The notes under the pieces are model-generated. The model did no database searches and was not told where the DNA came from. It worked only from the letters and a program-made list of their open reading frames with translations. 64,000 nt of DNA from IMG/VR virus record IMGVR_UViG_3300032246_001368, positions 47,584 through 111,583 of that record; one strand, written 5' to 3'. The position numbers and the translations under genes are program-made. This DNA comes from a virus. This document shows positions 56,045-63,803 of the stretch, piece by piece. Every line of letters begins with the position of its first letter. The stretch's first letter is position 1.

Positions 56045-57757
56045 ATGCCTAATAACTATACACTGAGTAACAACCTTTCTGCTACAATAAATCCTAATGT
56101 AGCGTACTGTAATGCTTGGGTTCCAGTAGAAAATAATGCGGGAAGACTTCTTTACGCAGAGGCTTCATATATTACTAATTTTTCTGATCTTAATATTAGT
56201 CTTTCATCGAGTAATTTAGATATCGGTGCGGTTCATATTATAGATAAAGACACTGGATTAGCAGCAACTATAGCCGATGTTGGTATTGGTGTTGGAGCCA
56301 TGAGAGTTCTTTCACAGGATTTGGAACCATATCATGACACTATTTCAATAGGAGACACAAACGGAAAACTTGCATATGTTACAGCAAGTGCTTTGAACGT
56401 TTTTAATACAAATCCAGTATCTTCAATTACGGTTAGGAATCCAGTTACAGCAGTTAGTATTTTAAATCCTGTAAGCTCTTTTACTCTTTTAAATTCATCA
56501 ATAGAAATATCAAATGATATTGGTAATCCTGTTCCTGTTAATGTTACAAATACAATATTAACAGCACCAGCCCCAACTCAACTTGATGCCTTTGGTCGTT
56601 TAAGAGTTTCTACACCACTTACTTTATTTGATTCTTCTCATCGTTATAGAGACAATAATCTTTGGTCATCACTAACAGCCGTTGGTGGATCTTATACATT
56701 TAACCAAAATCAAGGATTAGTTGATTTAACAGTTAATGCATTATCTGGTTCTTCGGTTATCAGAGAAACTACAAAAGTGTTTTCCTATCAACCAGGTAAA
56801 AGTTTATTAGTTCTAAATACATTTGTATTTGCCTCTTCTGCTACAAATTTAAGACAAAGAGTTGGTTATTATGGTCGAGATAACGGAATTTATTTTCAAT
56901 TAGATGATAATGTTTTAAGCTTTGTAGAGAGATCGTTAGTTACAGGATCAACTCAAGAAACAATTGTTCCAAGATCTTCTTGGAATGGAGATAAACTTGA
57001 TGGAACAGGTGCTTCGGGGTTGACTCTTGATATAACAAAAGCACAAATCCTTTGGATGGATATTGAATGGTTGGGTCTTGGTTCTGTTAGAGTTGGTTTT
57101 ATAATCAATGGTCAATATATTGTTTGTCACACCTTCAATCATGCAAACCTAATTGCATCAACATATATAACAACAGCATCTCTACCTCTGAGATATGAAA
57201 TCACAAATAAAAATGCTACGAGTGGATCTAAAACCATGAAGCAAGTATGTTCTTCTGTAATCTCAGAAGGTGGTTACGAATTAAGAGGATTGCAACAGGC
57301 AATAGGTTTACCAGTAACAGATCCATTAAATCTCCCAACAGCAGGAACATTTTATCCGATAATTTCGTTAAGATTAAAATCAGATCGTTTGGATGGTATA
57401 GTAATCTTAACTGCATTATCAATATTAGGATTAGGAGATTCTACTTATAATTGGCAAGTTAGAGCATCTGGAACTACTAGTGGAGGTTCTTGGGTAAGTG
57501 CTGGTACTGATAATTCAGTTGAATATAATATCTCTGGTACATCTATAACTGGTGGAAGAGTTTTAGCAAGTGGGTACTTTGATAGTAGTAAGAATAATGT
57601 TGGATCAATAGATATTCTTAAAGAAGCATTATTTAAATTTCAGTTAGAAAGAAACGGATTGACAAGTGCTTCTTATGAATTATCTGTTGTTGCCACTTGT
57701 GCAGCTGCTAATAAGACTGTTCTTGCTTCAATGGATTGGGAAGAGATCAGTAGGTAG
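56045..57757 (+). CDS. Large virion structural protein
   Basis: 570 aa, strand-rich throughout. Middle has DAFGRLRVSTPLTLFDSSHRYRDNNLWSS and VIRETTKVFSYQPGKSLLVLNTFVF, a pattern I recall from structural proteins of large environmental phages, followed by a jelly-roll-like region (WMDIEWLGLGSVRVGFIING). Likely a decoration or tail protein. Isolated from the main structural block. Confidence 0.7.
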   Translation: MPNNYTLSNNLSATINPNVAYCNAWVPVENNAGRLLYAEASYITNFSDLNISLSSSNLDIGAVHIIDKDTGLAATIADVGIGVGAMRVLSQDLEPYHDTISIGDTNGKLAYVTASALNVFNTNPVSSITVRNPVTAVSILNPVSSFTLLNSSIEISNDIGNPVPVNVTNTILTAPAPTQLDAFGRLRVSTPLTLFDSSHRYRDNNLWSSLTAVGGSYTFNQNQGLVDLTVNALSGSSVIRETTKVFSYQPGKSLLVLNTFVFASSATNLRQRVGYYGRDNGIYFQLDDNVLSFVERSLVTGSTQETIVPRSSWNGDKLDGTGASGLTLDITKAQILWMDIEWLGLGSVRVGFIINGQYIVCHTFNHANLIASTYITTASLPLRYEITNKNATSGSKTMKQVCSSVISEGGYELRGLQQAIGLPVTDPLNLPTAGTFYPIISLRLKSDRLDGIVILTALSILGLGDSTYNWQVRASGTTSGGSWVSAGTDNSVEYNISGTSITGGRVLASGYFDSSKNNVGSIDILKEALFKFQLERNGLTSASYELSVVATCAAANKTVLASMDWEEISR

Positions 57758-57759
57758 AA

Positions 57760-57767
57760 TAAGTATT
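57760..57767 (+). promoter_or_regulatory. Late promoter (TAAGTATT)
   Basis: TAAGTATT, four bases, ATG 57772. Confidence 0.45.
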
Positions 57768-57771
57768 GTAT

Positions 57772-58596
57772 ATGTTTACAATACTAGTTGGTTTAGTAGC
57801 ACTTCTAGTTGCTGGTTGCGCTGCTTTCTTTTCTGTTCAAGGACTCGCAACACTTTACGCTGCAAAGTTTATTGCCGTATGTATAATGGCTGGAAGTCTT
57901 GAGGTCGGCAAACTTGTTGCGGCTTCCTTTCTCCACCGCTATTGGCATACTTGTGGAATACTTTTAAAATTTTATTTAACTATAGCTGTTGTAATTTTAA
58001 TGGGAATTACATCATTAGGTATATTTGGTTTCTTAACAGGAGCATATCAACAGAGTCATACTAAAGTAGAACTTGCGGATGTTAAACAAGAAGCATTAAA
58101 TTCAAAAAAAGATTTTTTAAAAGTTGAAATTGATCAATTAAATACTAGAATAAATACATTAAATGAAGCTAGGAAATCCCAAGAAAAACGATTACCAGGA
58201 CTCTCTTCAAGAGCATCTAAACCCATCTACGACGATATCAAAAGATCTTCTGAAGAAATTACATCAACGAGACAAAGAGTGGAGTCACTCAGTACTGATC
58301 TCTTCAGGGCGAATCAAGAATCAATCAATGAAAAAGTGGAGGGTTCAAAAGAAACTGATATCGGGACTCTCAAATATGTCGCAAAAGCCTTCGGGGTGGA
58401 TATGGATACTATTGTTAAGTGGTTTACTTTGGCTATTGTTTTGGTATTTGACCCTCTCGCAGTTGCATTAATTTTGGCTTATAATAGTTTAATAATATTA
58501 CCAGCAATAAAAGAAATTCTTGAGAATAAACAAGAATCTATACATAAAAGAATAATTAAAAAATTAAGCGGAGCACATTACAGAGATCAAGAATGA
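57772..58596 (+). CDS. Multi-span membrane protein with coiled coil (DUF4407-like layout)
   Basis: 274 aa. Hydrophobic segments near residues 2-22, 28-45, 63-85 and 205-235; between the last two lies a long coiled coil (about 90-185: EIDQLNTRINTLNEARKSQEKRL). The shape resembles DUF4407 proteins. Position just before the tmRNA island; ATGA overlap with the next gene. Function unknown. Confidence 0.65.
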   Translation: MFTILVGLVALLVAGCAAFFSVQGLATLYAAKFIAVCIMAGSLEVGKLVAASFLHRYWHTCGILLKFYLTIAVVILMGITSLGIFGFLTGAYQQSHTKVELADVKQEALNSKKDFLKVEIDQLNTRINTLNEARKSQEKRLPGLSSRASKPIYDDIKRSSEEITSTRQRVESLSTDLFRANQESINEKVEGSKETDIGTLKYVAKAFGVDMDTIVKWFTLAIVLVFDPLAVALILAYNSLIILPAIKEILENKQESIHKRIIKKLSGAHYRDQE

Positions 58597-58736
58597 AAAA
58601 TATAAAATATACATCAAACAGAAATTATAGAGATTTTAATACAGAAGTAATTAAAAAAAATAATATCTTGTTAAATAAAAAGAAGAGTGTTGTAGGAAAG
58701 ATAAAAGAAAAGGTTGCTTCTTGGTTTAAAATATAA
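58593..58736 (+). CDS. Small basic protein, 47 aa
   Basis: MKNIKYTSNRNYRDFN... ending KEKVASWFKI; basic and helical, coupled through ATGA. Confidence 0.5.
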   Translation: MKNIKYTSNRNYRDFNTEVIKKNNILLNKKKSVVGKIKEKVASWFKI

Positions 58737-58760
58737 TATATTAATAAAAGTCTTAACGAC

Positions 58761-58774
58761 ATTGATCTTTGATA
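58761..58774 (+). promoter_or_regulatory. Shared upstream motif, tmRNA island
   Basis: ATTGATCTTTGATA, identical to 31643-31656, nine bases before the tmRNA 5' end. Confidence 0.5.
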
Positions 58775-58783
58775 AATAATTTT

Positions 58784-59224
58784 GGGGGCGTACTGGCTTC
58801 GACTTATAATTGAAGTTTGTATTGCATGCAGTAGTTGATCTGTGGCTACTTTAAAACGGATTAAAAAACTAAATGCAAAAGTTATTACTAATGCAGTTAA
58901 GTCAGTCAAGTCATTCTTGACAAATGCTGCTGAGTCCATGTTCGCTTGCGAAGATGAGCTCTGCCTCATGGCTGCTTGACAATAAAAGAGGATCCTATTA
59001 AATCTTTTATTACATAATAGGTTAAGAAGTACTTGTGATTCTTAGGCAAATGAGAGCAAGGGGTGGTATGTGGTCCTTATTCACACATACAGGTAGGACT
59101 CTAAACATAGATAGGTTGGCGACACCTTGTTACCTTTAGTCAACGAAAGTACAAAGTCGTTCTAAGCATGTAGAAGTATAAATAGAACATTATAAACACA
59201 GGGGTTCGACTCCCCTCGCCTCCT
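58784..59224 (+). ncRNA. ssrA: tmRNA with 34-residue tag
   Basis: 5' end GGGGGCG plus TGGCTTCGAC matches the tRNA-like half; the 3' end has T-arm AGGGG-TTCGACT-CCCCT and CGCCTCC, which pairs with GGGGGCG (7 bp, one G-U). CCA is not encoded. Resume codon GCA at 58875, preceded by TAAAT as expected, opens 34 codons ending LMAA and TGA at 58977-58979. The tag starts AKVITNAVKS and ends ELCLMAA, a typical degron end on an unusually long tag. Pseudoknot-like GC segments follow. Confidence 0.9.
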
Positions 59225-59233
59225 CTTTACTTT

Positions 59234-59307
59234 GATTACTGCGTTTATCATCCGAGGTAATGCTCGGTCGCGGGTAACGATTCCAGTAAGCCGCCCGGCC
59301 AGTAATC
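59234..59307 (+). ncRNA. Structured RNA domain 2 (GATTACTG motif), copy 2
   Basis: Same outer stem GATTACTG/CAGTAATC, CG after it, hairpin CCGAG/CTCGG, core CGCGGGTAAC and closing GGCCAGTAATC as at 31791-31887, but 74 instead of 97 bases. Nine bases after the tmRNA, so probably co-transcribed. Confidence 0.6.
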
Positions 59308-59318
59308 TTCAATTTAAT

Positions 59319-59371
59319 AGAACTCGGTGTATCCCTCTCCAAGACTGTTCGAAAGGTCTTGTGATGGTTCT
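59319..59371 (+). ncRNA. Hairpin domain after tmRNA
   Basis: AGAAC/GTTCT encloses CAAGAC/GTCTTG. Nothing coding is supported between here and 59490. Confidence 0.4.
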
Positions 59372-59490
59372 CGGGTCGTCGTAGGTCATAACAAAACTAG
59401 AACATAATTCTGGACGCTGAAGGTTTTTAGGACAAAAAGACTTACATATTTTTTAGTTGATTTATTATAACTTTTATATATTATAAATGG

Positions 59491-60120
59491 ATGGGCATGT
59501 TTGACACAATTAAATCGGAACGAAAGCTTCCTCTTACAAAAGAGATTAAGAAAGCTTTCCCTAATCAAGACTGGACTAAAGTATCTTTTCAAACAAAAGA
59601 CTTGGATAATACAATGGCTGATTATCTTATTAAAAAGAATGGCTTTCTTTATGCTGAAAAAGTAGAAGGTGAGTATGTTCGTACATTGTCTGAAAAGGAA
59701 GAAACAGCGGAGCGTAAGAAGAATCGTTGGTGCTGGCCTTATAAGTTTGTTGAGTCTAGTAGAAGCTTCGTAAAGCAAGAAATCACCCAGACTGTTAATT
59801 TCTATGAATATGATGAAGATGCTGCAGGTAATACTTGGAGTGTTGAATGGGATGCAACGTTTGTGAAGGGTAAGCTTACTGAGATTAAACTCACTAAAGG
59901 CAAGATTGTTGTTACAGCAGAAGTCAACGCTGAGAACGAAAAGAAGTGGCAAGATCGAATGACTGCTTACGAAAAGCATCCTTGGACTAAAACAAAGAAG
60001 ATTCTCAATAAGATTACTTTTAATTATTGGAGAAGGTTCTGGGATAAGGTTTCGAGACTTCTTGGATGGTTAAGTCGCAAGATTGCATCACTTCAGCTTT
60101 TTATACTAAAGAATTTTTAA
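59491..60120 (+). CDS. Conserved phage protein (MGMFDTI family)
   Basis: 209 aa. Opens MGMFDTIKSERKLPL and has VSFQTKDLDNTMADYLI, hallmarks of a phage family of unknown function that begins MGMFD. Basic and amphipathic C-terminal helix (LLGWLSRKIASLQLFIL). Confidence 0.65.
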   Translation: MGMFDTIKSERKLPLTKEIKKAFPNQDWTKVSFQTKDLDNTMADYLIKKNGFLYAEKVEGEYVRTLSEKEETAERKKNRWCWPYKFVESSRSFVKQEITQTVNFYEYDEDAAGNTWSVEWDATFVKGKLTEIKLTKGKIVVTAEVNAENEKKWQDRMTAYEKHPWTKTKKILNKITFNYWRRFWDKVSRLLGWLSRKIASLQLFILKNF

Positions 60121-60121
60121 C

Positions 60122-60150
60122 TTGCACTGTCTAGGGAAATCCTATATATT
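60122..60150 (+). promoter_or_regulatory. Leaderless promoter
   Basis: TTGCAC-17-TATATT, AAAGGC, ATG 60157. Confidence 0.65.
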
Positions 60151-60156
60151 AAAGGC

Positions 60157-60261
60157 ATGAATTATTTTACTAAGTTAACTTGGATTACTACTATCACCTC
60201 ATGTCTTGCTATTTGGTATCTAGTTATTAAGACGGTAGCATATTTCTATCATCATGCCTAA
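60157..60261 (+). CDS. 34-aa membrane peptide
   Basis: MNYFTKLTWITTITSCLAIWYLVIKTVAYFYHHA; one transmembrane helix. Overlaps the next gene by 8 bases and sits exactly at the predicted transcript start. Confidence 0.5.
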   Translation: MNYFTKLTWITTITSCLAIWYLVIKTVAYFYHHA

Positions 60262-61129
60262 GATTCTAGCAATTGGGGATATCCACAATAGGTGGGTACA
60301 TGCAGAAGCAATAGCATCTAAATATGATGCTACACATACTATTGTGTTCACTGGTGACTATTACGACAACTTTGATGACACAGCTATTGATGCTGAACAA
60401 ACAGCTCGTTGGCTTAAAGAATCTTTATCTAAGCCTAATCGAATTCATTTGATGGGTAACCACGATGTTAACTATCACTACAAAAATATTCGCCCTGGTT
60501 CTAATCTAGGTGATCAGATCTATTATTGTTCTGGTTATCATCCAGCTAAAGATGATGCAATTAATCGAATCCTGTCTAATGAGGATTGGGATAAGATTAA
60601 ATTTGCTCATAAGGAGAATGGTTTCTGGTTTAGTCATGCAGGTTTTCATCCTAATTGGTTCTCTAGTCCTCCTTATGGAATGGATGATGAGACCATTAAC
60701 ATTAAGCTGAAGAAGATTCAACAGGACTTTGATGCTCGAATCTTTAGTCATGAACTCTGTGGAGCTGGAAGGTGCAGAGGTGGTATGAACAGAGTTGGTG
60801 GTTTGCTCTGGCGAGATCAGAACCAAGAGTCTTATGCTGGTGGTATGTGGAATGATGAGTCTGGTATTAAACAGGTTTGTGGTCATACACCCATGAGAAA
60901 TGGAATTGATGTCGAGGAGCTCCATAATAAGGGACTCTGTATTGATATTGATTGTGGTCTTCAACAGGTTCTTGAGATCGATGAAGATGGTACCTATACT
61001 ATTATTGATACAGAATTTACTAACTTTTATAAAGAACAGGAAGACAAGTTTCATGCTCAGCAAAAGAAAGAAAAAGCAGAACAAAAGCTAAAGTATATAA
61101 TGAGTCAGTCAGGTTGGTCCAAATACTAA
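60254..61129 (+). CDS. Metallophosphoesterase (PPP-like)
   Basis: 291 aa. All calcineurin-type motifs: GDIHNR, GDYYDN, MGNHD, FSHAG and VCGHTP, with CIDIDCGL after them. Charged helical C-terminus. A phosphatase acting on proteins or dinucleotides is likely; the substrate is unknown. Second of three such enzymes here. Confidence 0.75.
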   Translation: MPKILAIGDIHNRWVHAEAIASKYDATHTIVFTGDYYDNFDDTAIDAEQTARWLKESLSKPNRIHLMGNHDVNYHYKNIRPGSNLGDQIYYCSGYHPAKDDAINRILSNEDWDKIKFAHKENGFWFSHAGFHPNWFSSPPYGMDDETINIKLKKIQQDFDARIFSHELCGAGRCRGGMNRVGGLLWRDQNQESYAGGMWNDESGIKQVCGHTPMRNGIDVEELHNKGLCIDIDCGLQQVLEIDEDGTYTIIDTEFTNFYKEQEDKFHAQQKKEKAEQKLKYIMSQSGWSKY

Positions 61130-61135
61130 AGCATA

Positions 61136-61141
61136 TAGGAT
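61136..61141 (+). promoter_or_regulatory. -10 TAGGAT, 6 bases from ATG
   Basis: TAAAGCATATAGGAT then AAGATT and ATG 61148; -35 is not recognisable, but the downstream half matches the CCTCCT-type module. Confidence 0.45.
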
Positions 61142-61147
61142 AAGATT

Positions 61148-61351
61148 ATGAATGAAGGAACAGTCAAGGAACTTGATAGCATTAGTGATGAAATGCAAAA
61201 TCTTATTGGAGAAGTGTATGATCTTTGGGTTCTTGGTAATATGACAAGACAAGATTATATTAATTTTTTATCTCTATATGCTAAGATGTTTAAAGAGGAA
61301 GCTGAAAAACATCAAGCAATATTGGATTTAGATATTGACACTTCCTCCTAA
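61148..61351 (+). CDS. Small helical protein, 67 aa
   Basis: Acidic, helical. Unknown; its 3' end holds the next -35 box. Confidence 0.5.
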   Translation: MNEGTVKELDSISDEMQNLIGEVYDLWVLGNMTRQDYINFLSLYAKMFKEEAEKHQAILDLDIDTSS

Positions 61352-61362
61352 AGCTATAGAAT
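61335..61362 (+). promoter_or_regulatory. CCTCCT-type leaderless promoter
   Basis: TTGACA-16-TAGAAT, AAGATT, ATG 61369. Confidence 0.65.
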
Positions 61363-61368
61363 AAGATT

Positions 61369-61665
61369 ATGAATATGGATAACTTTTATGGTAAAGATGT
61401 ATCAGAGGTAAAGAGTACAACAACATCAACTTTTAGATACAATAATGATGCTTTGGTTGATGCAGAGACTATTAATGCCTATATTGAAGAGCTAGAAGAA
61501 GCTGAACTAGAGAAAGATAGGCTTTTGAAAGCTCTTAAATCCTTAGTATGTACTGTTCAAAAAGATGAGATCAATAAGAATCATTTGGATGTAGCATTAA
61601 GAAAAGCTAGAAATGTTATTGCAGACATTGATCCAACTGTTGAAAAGTGTGATTGTTGTTATTAA
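61369..61665 (+). CDS. Small acidic coiled-coil protein, 98 aa
   Basis: Helical heptads (NAYIEELEEAELEKDRLLKAL) and a C-terminal CDCCY. Unknown. Confidence 0.55.
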   Translation: MNMDNFYGKDVSEVKSTTTSTFRYNNDALVDAETINAYIEELEEAELEKDRLLKALKSLVCTVQKDEINKNHLDVALRKARNVIADIDPTVEKCDCCY

Positions 61666-61669
61666 AAGC

Positions 61670-61698
61670 TTGAAGTGTCCTAAAGAGCCCTATATACT
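61670..61698 (+). promoter_or_regulatory. Leaderless promoter
   Basis: TTGAAG-17-TATACT, GAATGT, ATG 61705; contains TGTCCTAAA like the promoter at 35611. Confidence 0.7.
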
Positions 61699-61704
61699 GA
61701 ATGT

Positions 61705-61890
61705 ATGAAAAATAAAAAGAAAGATATGAAGGTCAAGGATCTAGTAAAGAAGCTGTTGAAACTTGATCAGAATAAAGACATTGCCTTTGGTGATGTTAAT
61801 GGAAAGAATCTCTGGTTTGTGTGTATTGATAAAGAACTTCTAAAGGAAACTGGTCAATATTTTTTGATTGTTGAAAAGGAGGAGAACTAA
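61705..61890 (+). CDS. Small protein, 61 aa
   Basis: VKDLVKKLLKLDQNKDIAFG is a common short phage motif (helix then strand). TAATATG to the next gene. Confidence 0.55.
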   Translation: MKNKKKDMKVKDLVKKLLKLDQNKDIAFGDVNGKNLWFVCIDKELLKETGQYFLIVEKEEN

Positions 61891-61891
61891 T

Positions 61892-62326
61892 ATGATAGAA
61901 GGCTGGACTAATAATAATGTATGTGTTAGTAGTAATGATTCTACTTGGGGATCAGTTAGTATAGATATTGCGAAAGTTCCCCAAAATAGAGTAGAAGGAT
62001 TAGAGGAAGCTCTAGAAGATATTGCAGTCTGTGTTAATGATAATAGAAAGAGAGTAGAAGATCTGGAACATAATATTGAAGAGAATGAGTTCGAGTTTGA
62101 TATACACAAAAATGTAACTGAGCAAGTTATTAAAAATAATAAACTTGATTTAGATGTATTCAAATCAGCACAAAACAATTTCAATGAAGATCAAATAGGA
62201 ATTAACCTAGCACATTTTACCCTCATTAAAGAAATTCATAAGACACTGATTATTGGCTTCTGGGTCTTTATAGTATTTTCACTTGCAACTTGGGGATATT
62301 TGCTGTATACTCTTCTTAAACATTAA
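61892..62326 (+). CDS. C-terminally anchored coiled-coil protein
   Basis: 144 aa from ATG 61892. Central coiled coil (LEEALEDIAVCVNDNRKRVEDLEHNI) and a C-terminal transmembrane helix (TLIIGFWVFIVFSLATWGYLLY), so tail-anchored. TAATATG to the next gene. Confidence 0.55.
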   Translation: MIEGWTNNNVCVSSNDSTWGSVSIDIAKVPQNRVEGLEEALEDIAVCVNDNRKRVEDLEHNIEENEFEFDIHKNVTEQVIKNNKLDLDVFKSAQNNFNEDQIGINLAHFTLIKEIHKTLIIGFWVFIVFSLATWGYLLYTLLKH

Positions 62327-62327
62327 T

Positions 62328-62597
62328 ATGTATAATGCACCAGCATCAGTTATAGCAGCATCAAAGAGAACTAAAATTAGAGATGTTCTTTTAGAGCTTT
62401 TAGTTCAGGAAAAGAAAGAAGAGATTACTATTAAGTGTGGTCTGAAGATTCTGGATATGATTATGAATATGGCAGAGTATATAAGATTATCAGAAGGTGG
62501 TTATATAAGTTTGGCTGGATGTGATATTAATGTAGAAAGAGATTTTGAATTAGAACCTTGGAATATTGTGTATGAGGGTAAAGTAATTTTTAATTGA
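62328..62597 (+). CDS. Small protein, 89 aa
   Basis: ATG 62328 at the TAATATG junction. Alpha then beta; unknown. Confidence 0.5.
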   Translation: MYNAPASVIAASKRTKIRDVLLELLVQEKKEEITIKCGLKILDMIMNMAEYIRLSEGGYISLAGCDINVERDFELEPWNIVYEGKVIFN

Positions 62598-62598
62598 T

Positions 62599-62823
62599 AT
62601 GCAACATAAAACAATCTTTGCTAATCCATTTCTTAATAATGAGACTTTAGAATTTGCACCTGTTATAGGTCAAAGAGTTCATTGTACTTGTGTTCATTGT
62701 AATAAAGATATGGTCATTCCAGTACCAAATGAATATGTTGATTGGGAGGATGTAGCATCTTGCGAATACTATGCATCGACAAATCATTTGCTCAGAACTC
62801 TAATTGGAGAAGAAAATGTCTGA
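62599..62823 (+). CDS. Small zinc-ribbon-like protein, 74 aa
   Basis: VHCTCVHCNKDMVIPV gives a CxCxxC site. Unknown. Confidence 0.5.
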   Translation: MQHKTIFANPFLNNETLEFAPVIGQRVHCTCVHCNKDMVIPVPNEYVDWEDVASCEYYASTNHLLRTLIGEENV

Positions 62824-63046
62824 TCTAAAGAAGATTATCATTACTAAAAAGACCTACGACTACGCATGTTCGGATGGATGTTGTTCAGAATATGGTTGGA
62901 CCTGGTATGTAGATGGTGTTGAGGTTCATAGTTCTCCTTGTGAAAGTAATGCTCTACAGGCCATTCTTAAACACTTAGGATTCGATGCTACTATTAACTT
63001 CTGTAATGAGGAAGATGATTTGGATGATCCTTATGCATCACTTTAA
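62816..63046 (+). CDS. Small Cys-containing protein, 76 aa
   Basis: CSDGCCSEYGWTWYVDGVEVHSSPCES resembles short phage proteins of unknown role. Overlaps the previous gene by 8 bases. Confidence 0.5.
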   Translation: MSDLKKIIITKKTYDYACSDGCCSEYGWTWYVDGVEVHSSPCESNALQAILKHLGFDATINFCNEEDDLDDPYASL

Positions 63047-63048
63047 TC

Positions 63049-63077
63049 TTGCCTTGTCCTAGTTTTAGATATAGTAT
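63049..63077 (+). promoter_or_regulatory. Leaderless promoter
   Basis: TTGCCT-17-TAGTAT, seven bases, ATG 63085. Confidence 0.6.
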
Positions 63078-63084
63078 ATAGGTA

Positions 63085-63762
63085 ATGAAAGAGTACTTCT
63101 ATAAACCTGTTAAAGTAACAGCTAAAGATCATGATGTACTTTTTCAAGGCTGCTTACATTATGGACATGATCCTAAGTGGGATGAGCCAATCTGGAAGAC
63201 TAGAGGTTATAACAGTTCTAGAGAGCATGAGGAGGGTCTGATTAATAATTGGAACTCAAAGGCTAATAAGGACACTGTTGGATTCCTTCTTGGTGATACA
63301 ATTTTTGGTCATATGGCTGATGAAAGGCTTATGGAGCTCTTTAGGAGGCTTGAGTTTAAGACTCTATATGTTCTTCCTGGAAATCATCAGGCTGGATATA
63401 AGCAGCTCTTAGAGAAGGCTGAGAACAACACCCTCTATATGAGCAATTTCTGGGATCATAATGATGAGAGGGAAATTGTATTTGTTCCAAATTATCTTGA
63501 GGCTGTAGTAAATGGGCAGGCTATTGTTATGTGTCATTACCCTATACTAAGTTTCAATGGAAGTGGAAAAGGGGCTTATCATATCTTTGCCCATGTTCAT
63601 AACAATCTCAATAGATCTGAGCTTGGAAGGCTTTATCTAAAGACAGGATTGAATTATGAGGTCTCTGTAGAGAACTGTCCATCCCCAATTACATTTGGAG
63701 AGCTAAGAGCAGAGATGAGAAAGAGAGTACAAAGCTGTCCTGATCATCATAATGATGCTTGA
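63085..63762 (+). CDS. Metallophosphoesterase
   Basis: 225 aa. FQGCLHYGHD replaces the usual GDxHG, followed by LLGDTIFG, LPGNHQ, MCHYPI and FAHVHNN. A calcineurin-like fold with a variant first motif, like phage phosphoesterases annotated only generally. Third such enzyme in the window. Confidence 0.7.
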   Translation: MKEYFYKPVKVTAKDHDVLFQGCLHYGHDPKWDEPIWKTRGYNSSREHEEGLINNWNSKANKDTVGFLLGDTIFGHMADERLMELFRRLEFKTLYVLPGNHQAGYKQLLEKAENNTLYMSNFWDHNDEREIVFVPNYLEAVVNGQAIVMCHYPILSFNGSGKGAYHIFAHVHNNLNRSELGRLYLKTGLNYEVSVENCPSPITFGELRAEMRKRVQSCPDHHNDA

Positions 63763-63787
63763 CACTTCCTCCTAAAGCATATAGAAT
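63759..63787 (+). promoter_or_regulatory. CCTCCT-type promoter
   Basis: TTGACA-17-TAGAAT; 16 bases to ATG 63804, leaving a leader of about ten bases. Confidence 0.7.
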
Positions 63788-63803
63788 AAAGACAAATAAT
63801 AAT

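Noticed and set aside
59386-59979. 197-codon minus-strand ORF
   Set aside because: Antisense to the MGMFDTI-family gene; Phe/Leu/Ser-rich translation without motifs.
60506-61084. 192-codon minus-strand ORF
   Set aside because: Antisense to the metallophosphoesterase, which has all five family motifs.
61892-62326. Spanin
   Set aside because: Coiled coil with one membrane helix, but the helix is C-terminal and there is no lysis cassette.
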